Positions 34,573-64,000 of a stretch of 64,000 nt of DNA are shown piece after piece. Source of the DNA: Euglena gracilis (lineage: Eukaryota; Euglenida; Euglenophyceae; Euglenales). Every line of letters starts with the position of its first letter. Positions within the stretch are counted from its first letter, which is position 1. The stretch spans positions 64,624,891 to 64,688,890 of the forward strand of contig CP154954.1 of the NCBI GenBank assembly GCA_039621445.1. The letters are read 5' to 3'. Position numbers and translations under genes: made by a program. A model generated the notes under the pieces. The model made no database searches and was not told the DNA's origin. It saw only the letters and a list, made by a program, of their open reading frames with translations.

Positions 34573-35250
34573 GAGGAGGAGCTCCCGGGCGCGTGGGTGC
34601 TTTCGGCAGGGAGGGGGTGTGGCGCTTTCGACCCTCCAGAGTCCGGGTGAGACTGCCTCGGGGTATGAGATGGGCGGTGCCAGAGCACTCCCCTCCCCCC
34701 CCCCTGATGCCAAAGGTGCGCCAGCGTCCGTAAACGGCCATTTTTCAATGGAAATTTGCCTGGGTTGGCTGGGGCTGGAACCCAGAACTGACCCCCCTGG
34801 GGATGCCAGTTTAAAAAAAAACCCTGACCTCATCCCCATTCATTCCCCTTCGGGACCTCCTTGGGGTGCGACCATTTCTAAACAGAATCCTGGATGACCT
34901 CTTCCTTTCTCCCTGCTCTGAGTCGGTGATGGTGCTTGAACTGCTCCTTGTGCCTTGCACCTCCTTGACACGACCTTGACAATTTTCCTGCTGTTGAACG
35001 ATATGTCAGAGGTGGGGGCAAAATGCACTGGGACAGCGCAAATACACAGCAGCGGCAAAAATATTCAAAATTGGGGGAAAAGTTCCAATGCCAGCAATCA
35101 ATGCAAGGTGCGCTGCGGAATGACGGGTCTTGTGCATAATACTTGGAGACTGAATGAGGGAGGATTGAGGGAAGACAAGAACTGTCCAGAATGGGTGGTG
35201 ATGCAACAGGGACGAACAATAGCATAAGGGGGATAGCCGCTGCACAGGCC
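34573..35250. other. Intergenic sequence between the methyltransferase end and the CCDC97-like start
   Basis: About 0.7 kb between two minus-strand genes, so it holds the 3' flank of one and the 5' flank of the next. No TATA-like or AATAAA-like signal stands out. Frames here are short or GC-driven. Confidence 0.4.
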
Positions 35251-35331
35251 TCATTCTTTTCGACCCGGAGCTGCTTTCACTGCTGCATAAATGTAATACG
35301 GCTCTGCCCACTCCTCCACCTCCAGGACAGT
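35251..35331 (-). CDS. Methyltransferase last exon
   Basis: CTGCAG then TVLEVEEWAEPYYIYAAVKA and APGRKE, followed by TGA; 27 codons in phase 0. The aromatic ---YY-Y----K ending resembles the last strand of METTL13-group proteins. Confidence 0.65.
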   Translation of the reverse strand, partial: TVLEVEEWAEPYYIYAAVKAAPGRKE

Positions 35332-38300
35332 CTGCAGCAGAGCTCATGGTCAGGCGTCCAGCAAACGGAATTGGTCGTCCAGTCCACATCTCAAAGAAAA
35401 ATTATACTCCCACCTGCCCCCCACAGAGGCGTGTTGTCACAGCGCACATCCATGGCCCTGGGGGCCAGCTTGGCCTCCCATGGGACCCCGCCAGGGTTCG
35501 ATATAAGGGCAGGTGGGGGGACTTCACCAGTCCAGGTGGAAGGTGGGGGGACACCCCCTCCCCGTACACCCTCCTCATGTCGAACCCTGGACCATGCCCC
35601 GGAGTTCCTCCAGCCGCACCTCCGGAGGCTCCTCCGTGACCTGCAGCAACATCAGCGGCGCGACCCTCGTTACAAGTGGCAAGGTTCTGGCGATCTGGCA
35701 AAGGCAAACTTGACGCGCCTTGACACCGCTTTGCAACACAACCAGGGTTTTTTTTAGACTGGGGGGGGAGGGGGGAGGGGGTCGGCACCCACCCACCCAC
35801 CCCTTGGGGTGGGCCCCCCCTGGGGGAGGGGGGGTCCCGGGAGACCCACCCACTTTTGCCCAAAAATGGCCAAAAATGCTAAAAATGGCACCTTTTTCAA
35901 ATTTTTCGGCGCCTTCGGCACCGAAAAAGATATACCCACCAGCCCCTACCCCAACCCCCCCCCCCCCGGGGGGAGGGGGGCCCAAGGGACCCACCCGCCC
36001 CACCCCCCCCCCCCCCCGGGGGCGGGGGGGCGGGCCCAGACTATAAAAAAAAACCCCTGAACACAACACTCTACATCATGCAACAACACAATGCCAACAC
36101 AAGCCAGGAGCACACATACACACACAAACACACACACATACGCACACAGACACACACATGTATTCATGCGTACACAGAAAGGAGGGACAGGAATGCCGGA
36201 GAACGCCGGAGAAAGGGAGAGGGCTTCGCACGGAGGCCGCGGTCCCCCCTGGCCGCAGTATGCGGCACATCTCCCGGCAGTACCGGGCCACTGCCTCCGC
36301 CCGCCCGGAATCGCCATCCAGGTGTGTCAGCACGTCCATGCTGCCCTTGTCCAGGCACACCTGAGGGACAGGGGAGGTTTCACACAAATGAGTGGGCGGA
36401 GGGCTGGAAGTTGCGGCTGATGGGAAAGCCCCAAGGCAGGGGAGGAGGGGACGCCGCAAAGCAGGGCGTTGGCGACCCCTGGTGGGGGGGTCTAGCTCGG
36501 AGGCTGGAAGACTTGGGCTGGCGGGGGAAAGGCTGCTGGTGGCCCCCGGGTTCCCCAAGGCTCTATGGGAAGGCCTGAAATCCTGTGCGCGATTGGACCA
36601 TTTGCGCAATTGCGCGCACGGATTAGCGAATTTTCAAAGTGTATGGAGGGCTGTATGGCTCGAACCTGCCAAATTGTTCCTGCGTCTTCCAAGTGCACGA
36701 AGCACCCGTGGAAAGTTTCCAAACAAACGTGCTAGATTCACATGCGTCTTGTGTCGTCGGACACCTGTTTTAGGGCACCCTAACAGTCAAAGTCTTTGAA
36801 CTTCCCTCTGCATCTTTTCTCATTGAGTCTGAAAAACTGTTTTTGCAACCCCCGAAACATCAAAAACAAACGGCAAGTTCAACCAGAGAAAGGGAAAACT
36901 TTTTTTCCTCCCTCCGAAACATGGCACATGATTTGATTCCACCTGGCTTGACCCCCCCAGAATAAGAATATACTCGAAAAAAACACGAAACCCCTGGTCC
37001 TGTTCCCTGCATTTCCTTTGGGGCGAAGCTTTTTTCAACTCGTTTTTAAAGCATAAAACCTTGAGATGCACACGCAAAGGGCTGACAGTTCAAACACTTC
37101 AACCCAACCCCTGATAAATAAAAAAAATGTTGGAAATGCCTGCAATTAGGAACATGACAAGGGGAAAAAAAACACTCAAATGCGAGATTGGATGTTTGAC
37201 TGCTTGATTGATGCTTAGTGAGGATCCACCATTTCAGAAGAGACAGAAAAATGGGGAAGTGACAGGTGCAAACAAGCTCGGGGCCAATTTGAGGTCAAAA
37301 ACCTTTCGAAGTTTTCTTTTTTGCATAATTGGCACTTTTTGGGGCATCTTTATTATATTATCATTATCATCTTTATTAAATTCAATTTATTTTATACCCC
37401 CCAGTCAGGCCCAGTTCCAGTTCCGGCCAGGAACCCCTGCTGGGGGAAGGTACCAAGCAGCCTTTTCCAGCCAGCCCAACTTTTCTAGCGTCTGAGCTGG
37501 ACCCCCTCTAATCCTCCTGGAGGGGGTGGGGGCAAATTCCTGAACCAAACCTTCGTGCTCATCCAGGAACACGATGATTTCGTGTACCTGGATGAGCACG
37601 AACGTTCCTGTCGCGCATGTTGCGGCTTCAGCCCCACTGCGTCCATTGGCGAAAGGAAAAGGCTGCCACCGGCATGCGTGCCAGCATGCGAGTGTACGTA
37701 TGGAAATCCGCCGGTGGACAGGGGCACGCGCATGCGTCCCTGAGGACCCAATACCCCCATGACCGCTCTGTTCTCTCGTTCAAGGTTCTCTTTCTTCCCT
37801 CCGTGGCATTAAAAAAAAGAAAACATTTCATCAAATCTCTGTCTTGCCCCCTGTTGATGCTGCACCAAACCCCCACCCCCTCCTCGATGAGATAAAGAGA
37901 CCGCGCAGCGCCGGCCGCATACGTCCAGGCCGCCGTCGGGCAGGCCGGTGGCCAGCATGTCGCGCACTTCGAAGCGGCAGCCCTCGCTGTGGAGCGGCCG
38001 CATCGCCTCGATGGCCGCCGCCGCCGCGTCGAAGTTCGTCACGGTCAGGGCCGGCATGGCGCGGCGCAGCTCTCCCCAGACCGGCGCCCGTGCGGAGGCG
38101 GGGAGGGGAGGCAGGGTTTGATAGCGGCGGGCCACGGTGGGGCATTTGGCAAAAGTGAAACCACCCCTCGCTGGGAGGAGTGTGCAACCTTTTGGGTGCG
38201 AAGAGAAATACAACAAACACACACGCTGGGCCAGAGGATTTCAAACAGTGAAAGACTCAGTGTCAGGGTTACAGTTAGGGTGAGGGCCAGGAATGCCCCG

Positions 38301-39760
38301 ATGTCTATTTGACCTCCCCTCAACCAGGGGAGATAAAATATGCACACGGGCAGGTGATTGACTGCACTGCAAAAAATTCCGCAAAAAAAAACTGAACATA
38401 CAATGCGATCCTTATAAAATACACAAAATATGCAGAATTTTTTTCAATTATTTCGCAGTTTTGGGTTTTGAAGGCATTATGGTTTGGGTTTTTTGTGCAG
38501 CTTTTTGCAGCTGTTTTGAGTGCTTTGCAGGGGAAAAAAAACTGCATACGAGCATTGTTGTCCATTTTCTGTGCATTTTTTTCTTTTTTACTTCATTGAC
38601 ATTCCTTTTGGAAAGAAGTGGATCTTCCCACGTCCGCTGCAGGACACAGTGCATATTTTCCTCTCACTGAAAACCCCTAAAACTGAAGAGTGGGCTGCTG
38701 CATGAACCCCCCAACAAATCCCCAGAAGGCACCAGAATGCTCAAGCCCAAGAGTGGAGGTTCCGCATCCAACGATGGCTGGGGTTGTTGATCCATCACTT
38801 CATGACAACAAACTTGGAGGAAATTGAATCTTTGAGAAATTGATTCGAATGGACAATACAGGCTGGACAAAATGAGTCATGGCCAGTTTCCCCCCCCCAG
38901 GACCCACCCCGTTCCGGGCGCCTTCGGCGCCCGCTACCGGGGGGGGGGGCTCCCGCCCCCCCCCCGACCCCCCCCGGGGTTTAAAATAACATCCTCTTGT
39001 GCTGCGAAATTTTTTGCAAAAAAGTGCGGGACCCTCCCCCAGGACCCCCCCCGCACCCCCCCCGGGGCCCCCCCAGGACAGGGGCCTGGGGGGGGGGGGG
39101 ACCGGCCATAAGTGGACAAAATGACAGGAAACAAAAATGATGTGAAACCACCCAAATTTTCCCATTTTCCAAAAGTTTTCCCTGTTCCTTTGTTTTGCGG
39201 TATTGGGGTGGGGGCACGTTCAGGAACAATCAAATATCACACACAAAAAGACACTAAGGGACCATGAAATATGATTTTGGGGCTTGTTTTGCAATTGATA
39301 ATCACAAAAAGCCCAGAAGATCATTTTACCATTTTCTGAAATCTTGAGTTTCCTTTTTGCCAAATAACTTTCATCGCAATTGGGGGAAATTACCACCATT
39401 ACCGCCATTTCCGCGAGAAGTGAATTTTCCCATAAATGAATTTTCCCATTTTCCCATTCTCAATAATTTTTCGAAATTGAAATTTCCTCGTCATTTTTTC
39501 TCGTCGTTTTTGTCAAGACTGCACGAAATATGATGGGATACAAAAATGGCCATAATTGGCTCAGCCCGCTGCCACACTGGAGCACTTCAGCAAGCCCGGG
39601 GTATACGCCGCCCGCAGTGCCGCCTCCGCGCCGAACGCCTCCGCCAGGATGCGCCGCAGCGCCTCCACCAGGCGGGGGCCCCCGGCAAACCACTCGAACG
39701 GCGGCCGGCCCCGTCGCCGGTCCCCCTCGGCACCCTGGGCCACGAAGTACCATTCGCCAA
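35251..39760 (-). CDS. Class I SAM methyltransferase, METTL13/EEF1AKMT4-like (multi-exon)
   Basis: Six minus-strand exons: about 39530-39760, 37923-38069, 36232-36360, 35593-35640, 35448-35474 and 35251-35331 (stop). They give, in order, a WYF/FEWF substrate-side start, motif I VLQCGSGLSQL, post-I strand TVTNFDAAAAAIEAM, RFEVRDMLATGLPDGGLD, VCLDKGSMDVL, RILRPGG, a VT--PPEVR strand and a closing AEPYYIYAAVK. This order and the DKG(S/T)-D motif are typical of the eEF1A lysine methyltransferase group (METTL13, EEF1AKMT4, yeast Efm types). Exons from 38069 to the stop join in phase 0. A true start was not found. The FEWF and motif I parts lie in different frames. One intron is almost wholly a transposon-like element. 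Confidence 0.8.
35448..35474 (-). CDS. Methyltransferase 27-bp micro-exon
   Basis: GGGAG/GCC to GAT/GTGCGC encodes AKLAPRAMD in phase 0 between its neighbours. Before the 35492 element inserted, this would have been continuous with the 35593 exon. Confidence 0.5.
35492..35589. mobile_element. hAT-like element, family 1, copy 3, forming an intron
   Basis: A 98-bp element, CAGGGTTCGATATAAGGG to CATGTCGAACCCTG, flanked by GACCCCGC and GACCATGC (6 of 8 identical, a worn target duplication). On the minus strand the splice donor GT lies in the duplication, 3 bp before the element, and an AG lies 17 bp beyond its other end. The 118-bp intron 35475-35592 is therefore mostly this element. Confidence 0.75.
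35593..35640 (-). CDS. Methyltransferase exon, VTEEPPEVR strand
   Basis: GCTGCAG then VTEEPPEVRLEELRGM up to GTCCAG; 16 codons in phase 0. Joined to RILRPGGTAAS it aligns without gaps to the GG-x4-[IV]T-x3-P-x2-R pattern of the family. Confidence 0.7.
35743..36059. mobile_element. hAT-like element, family 2, copy 2
   Basis: Starts CAGGGTTTTTTTTAGACTGG and ends AAAAAAAAACCCCTG, with identical 8-bp flanks AACACAAC (35735-35742 and 36060-36067). The core has TTTTTCGGCGCCTTCGGCAC between poly-C/G palindromes. It is the best-preserved family 2 copy and lies in a methyltransferase intron. Confidence 0.9.
36232..36360 (-). CDS. Methyltransferase exon, DKGSMD and RILRPGG
   Basis: After CCCTCAG the frame reads VCLDKGSMDVLTHLDGDSGR, then AEAVARYCREMCRILRPGGT and AAS to GTGCGA; 43 codons in phase 0. 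LDKGS-D is the motif IV/post-II signature of the METTL13 group, and R-LRPGG is the usual loop after the following helix. Confidence 0.85.
37554..37600. repeat. 21-bp-stem inverted repeat
   Basis: CGTGCTCATCCAGGAACACGA (37554-37574) faces TCGTGTACCTGGATGAGCACG (37580-37600) across TGATT, with 20 of 21 positions pairing. It lies in a methyltransferase intron. Confidence 0.9.
37923..38069 (-). CDS. Methyltransferase exon, post-I to DML
   Basis: After GGGAGAG the frame reads LRRAMPALTVTNFDAAAAAI and EAMRPLHSEGCRFEVRDMLA, then TGLPDGGLD to GTATGC; 49 codons in phase 0. It matches the v-n-D-s---i--m ... f-v-DML---(L)PDG-FD pattern. Confidence 0.85.
39530..39760 (-). CDS. Methyltransferase exon, FEWF and motif I in two frames
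   Basis: One minus frame reads GLGEWYFVAQ, then RGRPPFEWFAGGPRLVEALR and RILAEAF, and closes at TGA (39561). Another frame of the same DNA reads GLAEVLQCGSGLSQLW. Family proteins have FEWY/F followed about 20 residues later by motif I (VL--GCGNS-L), so both pieces belong to one exon with a one-base frame change between about 39595 and 39660. Edges are approximate and the start codon was not found. Confidence 0.6.
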
Positions 39761-40613
39761 GCCCATACACAACGACCCGCCAGAGGGAGGACGGTCCAAG
39801 TGAAAAAAGGGGGGAAGTACTGTCCAGGTGGGTCCGGTTTGGCTTGAAGAAATCCCACGGTCTGACCTGAACGTTTCCAACGCCAATGGAAGTTGGCATC
39901 ATTTGTGCAGCCTTGTCGGAGCCACTGTGGGCAGAAGCACGCATCGAATGATCGCTTTCTCGGACCACGCCGTCCACCGTTGAGGCAAACTGCACCCGTG
40001 TCACTGCTTGAACTGTGGGCTGTGAAGAAGCAGGGGCAGGGGATAAAATAATCACTTCGAACCCGAGATGCAAACCAAGCAACTCTCAGCATCGCCCAGC
40101 ATCAGCTGGCATTGCCCAGCATCATCGTAATCATCATCACCGAGCGTCATCAATTCCAGCACCTTCATCTTCTCCAATACCCACATCCCCTCCTTCCACT
40201 CCACCAGTGCTTGCATCAACATTTTTACTCCAACAATACCTACATCCACTCTGGTTCTTGCATCAATTCCAGTACCTGCATCTCCAACACCACCATCCAC
40301 TTTGGTAGCACCTGCTCAATTTTTGTACTTACATCATTGTCTTCCATGCACCCCATGCAATATGGTATTGTGGCATCTTGTTCCCAAGGCTGTGTCCCAT
40401 TTCCTGCATCCCTGCATCCATTCCATCCACTCCAGTGCCTGCATCAACGGGCAAGAGTGAATTACTACCTGCACACCCCACATTTGCCCACTCTCGAACC
40501 TTGCAAAATGGCTGCTATTGGGCACATAATAAACGAAACCCAGAAGTGGAAAGGAATGCTCTGCACATACAGGCACATAAGAAATGGAATGCAGAAGTGG
40601 AAGGGAATGGTGC

Positions 40614-40880
40614 CAGGTGTTAAGACCAGGGGGGGGGGAGGGGGTCAGCACCCACCCAGGGGGGGGGGGTCCCGGGGACCCACCCAATTTTGCCCGAAAA
40701 TCGCGAAAAATAGCACCTTTTTCAAAAATTTTCGGCGCCTTCGGCACCGAAAAATATATACACACCAGCCCCAACCCCCACCCCCCAGGGGGGGGGAGGG
40801 GGGTCCAAGGGACCCACCCACCCTACCCCCCCCCTCCGCCCCCCCCGGGGGAGGGGGCCCAAGACTAAAAAAAACCCCTG
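40614..40880. mobile_element. hAT-like element, family 2, copy 3
   Basis: Starts CAGGTGTTAAGACCAGGG and ends GACTAAAAAAAACCCCTG, with identical flanks AATGGTGC (40606-40613 and 40881-40888). The core is TTTTCGGCGCCTTCGGCACC. Intergenic and non-coding. Confidence 0.85.
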
Positions 40881-40974
40881 AATGGTGCTCTGCCAGCGCT
40901 TCTAGCCTTGCACATACCCCCCCACTTGTACACCCCCGGATTTCTAGCATTTGTCCGTTTGGTTGTTCAGCCGA

Positions 40975-41105
40975 AGGGGGGGGGGATTATAAACCAGGGA
41001 ATTGTTGGTGAAAATCCGACCACCAAAAATGACCCCAAAACCCCCAAATTGGCAAACGATGGCAAAGTTCGCCAAAAAAAGTCATTTTGATAATGGTCGA
41101 TCACA
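40975..41105. repeat. Dispersed repeat, family 5, copy 2
   Basis: GCCGAAGGGGGG, then AGGGAATTGTTGGTGAAAAT, CCGACC, CAAAAATGACCCC and ATTTTGATAATGGTCGATCA, as in the copies at 28.3 and 55.2 kb. Confidence 0.6.
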
Positions 41106-42690
41106 TAAAAAAAATTGCTTTCAGAGAAGCGCATAGAAGCTCCAGGACAGTTTCAGAGATGTCTTTCAGTCAGAAACCTGAATGGGGGGGACTCTCCTCC
41201 TGAAAGGCGGAAAAATGCCAGGAGAGCCGGCCATAGAATGCAGCCCAGTATGCAGGGGAAGAGAAGGGGATGCCGCTGATCCAACAGGCCCTGGGCCTGG
41301 CTGGTGAGCGTGTTGCACACACCACGGCAACACAGTGTGGCACAACACGACAACACAGGGTGGAACACAACACCAAATGATTTTCCGTGAGACACTATCA
41401 TATCAAAAAAAAAAATGTGTGTTTGCCAAACCTTCGTTTTTGTTTCAGCCCGACCCAGAGTGGCTGGAGCCCATCAGGACGGGCTGGCAACGTGGAGTTG
41501 CTGTCAAGGAGGACATTGTAGTGGCTTATTTAAGGACATTGTAGAGAAATTGTAAAGACAAATTATTCCTACCTTTAAAAATTACGTTTCTATGTACATA
41601 TTTTCTGAAATCCAGAGCCTTTTAGGCAACCTGCGACTTGCTGCTTTTGTTCCAGGTTCATCAGTTCATGCTTTGTGTGCATTGCAGAAATATTAACTGA
41701 TTAAGAAACTGAAACATAAATCCTGCAAATTCAAAGATTATTATCATGAGAGTATTTTGAGTGAAAAAGAACATCACAGGACCATTCAAAGATACCTTGA
41801 TCCATCTCCTCCCAAGTTCCCCCTTGGAGTGAATTGTCAAACGCTTCCACCGCACCTTCATTGCTGTGTTGTGTTACATACTGCAGCAAGAAGGCTGTGC
41901 AGGATCAAAAACAGGGATTGTAACTTGTGGGAGCCTCCCCCCAGGGTTGATAGGGTTTTTGACGGAATAGTGCAAAAGTTAAGCATTAACTAACTTTGTC
42001 CTGGCTTTAATGCAAGGTTTAGGTCTACGTATAAGGACTAAAGTAAGGACAACTCCCTTCCATCAATAGCCCAAACTTTGGGGGATCGCACAAGGAAAAC
42101 CCTGCCAAGCAACAAAGTTGAGTCAAATCGGAAACAATCCTGCAGAATAGTGAGCAAGGGGCAGTGCCTCAAAACAGGAGCAAAATGATTTTTGAAGCAT
42201 ACCGGGGAGATGTGAAAAAAAAAATGCCAAAAAGCTGGGGAAACTTCAAAAAACACGCCATTTTCATAAGGCGTGGCATGTATTTAATTGAGACACTGTT
42301 TGAAATTTGTTTGGCAAAGAGACGCTGTTGACCTCCAAATCCCTTGAATCTTTCCAATTTTGTGTATTTCAAAACAAAACTCCTGCAGAAATGTACAGCA
42401 TGAGCAACTGTTCAACGACGTCTCTGCCCGACTCGGTGCTATTTTTGGGGGTTCTGCAATGAAGAAATCTGGCAAAATGCCGTTCACTTTAGGAACCAGC
42501 TCGCAAACCAATTGAGCTGCACCTCGGTCCCCTCTCCTGCCCTTCCACCTCCTCCCCGAAGACCACAGATAAATTATAACTGTGCCGCCAGGTTCTGACA
42601 GTTGCAAGCGCCCCAACGGGGTCCTCGCGGGAGAGTCCGAAAACTGCGGCACGCTGCACGAAAAAAGGCCTTCCTAATAGGAGTCTCGGG
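41106..42690. other. Downstream flank of the hydrolase gene, no gene seen
   Basis: Unremarkable A/T-rich DNA with short frames on both strands. It lies between the stop codon of the hydrolase (42698) and the family 5 repeat. Confidence 0.45.
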
Positions 42691-42697
42691 GGGCAGG

Positions 42698-62227
<19,530 letters not shown>

Positions 62228-62329
62228 CTGCGAGAGAGGGTGACGGGCAGCGTGGCCAGGGAGGCACGCAATTCCCCCCCCCCCACAGTTCCACTCCAGA
62301 GTGGGCCAAAGGTTGGTTCCAATCACCTG

Positions 62330-63020
62330 GAACCCCGCCAGGTCACCCCCCCCAAAAAAACTATCCTCCCCGGAAATTGTCCCCCTTGGGAAACTGTCAC
62401 TCAAGCTCCATCCTCGCTGACCTATCACAATAGGGACCTGTCACCTACCCAAGGGGGGAATGCGGTAGCCCAACCTCGGAAAAAATGCACAAAAATGCAC
62501 ATTTTTTGGGGAAAAAAATGTGCAAAACTGTGCAAAATCTGAGAAGAAAAGTGCAAAAATCATGCAAAGGCAAAAGATTGCCCAAAAAGATGCAAAAATG
62601 GCACCAATTTACAACAATTGGATGAAATGATGTGGAAAGTGTCAGTTTCAAAAAATTTTGAAACCTTCAAAAAACTGCGAAAAAACTGCGAAAAAATTGG
62701 GTGAAACAAGAAAAAATGTGCCGCAAAGTGAAAATGTGCCGGAAAAGGTCAAAAAAAAATGCTCAAAAAAGTGCGAAATGCGCGAAAATGCGCGTTTTTG
62801 GAAAACTTGAAAATGCGCTGCGAAACGCATCCCCCCCCCCTGCCTACCCCTGTACTCGCTGGCCTGTCACCTAACAATCTCAAGGAAAATAGATTTTTTC
62901 GATCTGAAAATTGAGTGAATCTCACTTTTAGAATTTCGACCCCTTGACGACGTTTTTCCTGCGTGCCAAATGCGCAAACACACAATTTTTTTTGTTCGTG
63001 CGTACCCCCCCACAGCTCGG
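62330..63020. repeat. Hydrolase upstream flank with AAAATGCAC/TGTGCAAAA array
   Basis: From 62475 to 62825 degenerate words such as GTGCAAAAATG and ACTGCGAAAAA recur, similar in style to the GGCCAAAA arrays. No start exon could be singled out. Confidence 0.5.
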
Positions 63021-63470
63021 GCCTAATAATTCCTCCCCTCAGGCCGAATGGCCGACCATATCAACCACAGGCACATTTGCCGAAGATATTCCCTCTGTTG
63101 GGCTGTAGCCCAGGTGGTCGAGGTATACGCCTCTGGGGATACCCAATCGACCTCAACGTGTACGCGCTGCCCTGTGAAGCCTTCTACGGGGTATACGCCG
63201 CCCCGCAAGAAGACGCACAGCGTACAGCGCGCACATCGTAATAACAGGTCCAACTTGTTACTCTTCGGCCTTGAGGCCCCATAAGACAGCCAGACAGCAA
63301 AAATTCTGCCTAAGGTCTTTTGACCAGCCCCCCACTCCTCTCCTCTTTCCCCCCCTGGGCAAAATCGCTGTTGCCGGCAGTTGGTTTTGTAAATAAGCTT
63401 TCCTCCCTGGTCAGGTATGACTGGCCAGGTGCCCCTCCTTCCACACCCCACCTCTGCAATATTTTCCAAT
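63021..63470. other. Open frames on both strands, unassigned
   Basis: The 450-bp stretch is less repetitive than its surroundings. The minus frame reads GFTGQRVHVEVDWVSPEAYT; plus frames read GYPIDLNVYALPCEAFYGVY and CRRYSLCWAVAQVVEVYASG. I recognise none. It may hold the hydrolase start exon or an unrelated fragment. Confidence 0.25.
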
Positions 63471-64000
63471 TATGGAATGAGACCCCCCCCCCATGCTTGC
63501 CATAGGCACACCCCAAACTGGGTGGATGGGAATTTCTGGAATTGAAACCTTCCAGCCCCACTTTCCAGGCAGAATTGAAACCTTCCAGCCCCACTTTCCA
63601 GGCAGGCTCTTCCACTTCCACCCCTTTACCGCACAAAGTAGGTAACCGTGTAAGCAGATAAACACTTTGCACGTTTTTGGGTTTTTGGTTTCACTTCTCT
63701 TCTTTCTTCCCTTTTTACCATTCTTTACCGTTTGGCAGACACGAGGTCACCAGCGAGCACTAGGATACATCCCACATCAGGACTCTGTCTGAATCCCGAA
63801 TGGACCTGGGATAGCCTGGTGCATAAGGGAAATCGGGCAAAGCCCTGGGAGGGGGATGTGTACCAGGAACAATCCCAGTTCTGTGGTTATCCATAGAACA
63901 ACTCAACCATAATCTTGTATTGTCACAGAAGTAGGATTCTGGCAGAGCTTAGGGAAATTGGTTGTCACAGTCACACGTGATCACGTGAACTCCTCTCTGC
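63471..64000. other. Window end, nothing recognised
   Basis: Contains a 35-bp direct repeat (GAATTGAAACCTTCCAGCCC and following, at 63539 and 63573). Otherwise unremarkable. Confidence 0.5.

Overview
This window looks like nuclear DNA of a repeat-rich eukaryote, most likely a dinoflagellate or a related alveolate alga. There is no bacterial gene organisation. Genes are split into short exons of about 27-216 bp with CAG/GT borders, separated by introns of up to about 7 kb. All four recognisable genes lie on the minus strand, as in the unidirectional gene blocks of dinoflagellates. The one large retroelement carries the motif GEAKNPGP, which I associate with dinoflagellate retroelement proteins. 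Base runs of poly-G/poly-C, CA/TG microsatellites and degenerate TTTTGGCCA arrays fill the rest. The organism assignment is an inference, not proven.

Layout. (1) About 1.37-5.3 kb, perhaps to 8.0 kb: exons of a PH-domain plus PI-PLC-X-domain protein; its 3' end is not seen and probably lies left of the window. (2) 9.93-34.48 kb: a CCDC97/DUF2052 family gene, about 24.5 kb long, with tiny exons. Its introns hold a cluster of CAGGCGG palindromes (10.6-14.1 kb) and a two-level satellite (15.2-19.6 kb). (3) 35.25-39.76 kb: a class I SAM methyltransferase of the METTL13/EEF1AKMT4 type. One of its introns is almost entirely a 98-bp transposon-like element, and its motif I region shows a frame change. 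(4) 42.70-62.23 kb: a CocE/NonD (peptidase S15-like) serine hydrolase in at least 14 exons, with the likely Ser, Asp and His catalytic residues on separate exons. A 4.6-kb retroelement (43.5-48.2 kb) sits in its penultimate intron in the same orientation, and the flanking exon phases still match.

The retroelement encodes a reverse transcriptase, CCCH zinc fingers, an OTU-type cysteine protease domain, a DnaJ (HPD) domain and a 2A-like NPGP motif. It is the most unusual protein-coding system here. Short non-autonomous elements with CAGGG-type terminal inverted repeats and 8-bp target-site duplications (hAT-like) occur in at least four families. Eight copies have target duplications that I could read directly from the sequence. 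One of them appears to have created an intron.

Most other long reading frames are translations of microsatellites, poly-G tracts or satellites and are left out. Exon borders were set by eye from GT/AG sites, phase and family motifs; some linking exons were not found, and no transcript evidence was available.
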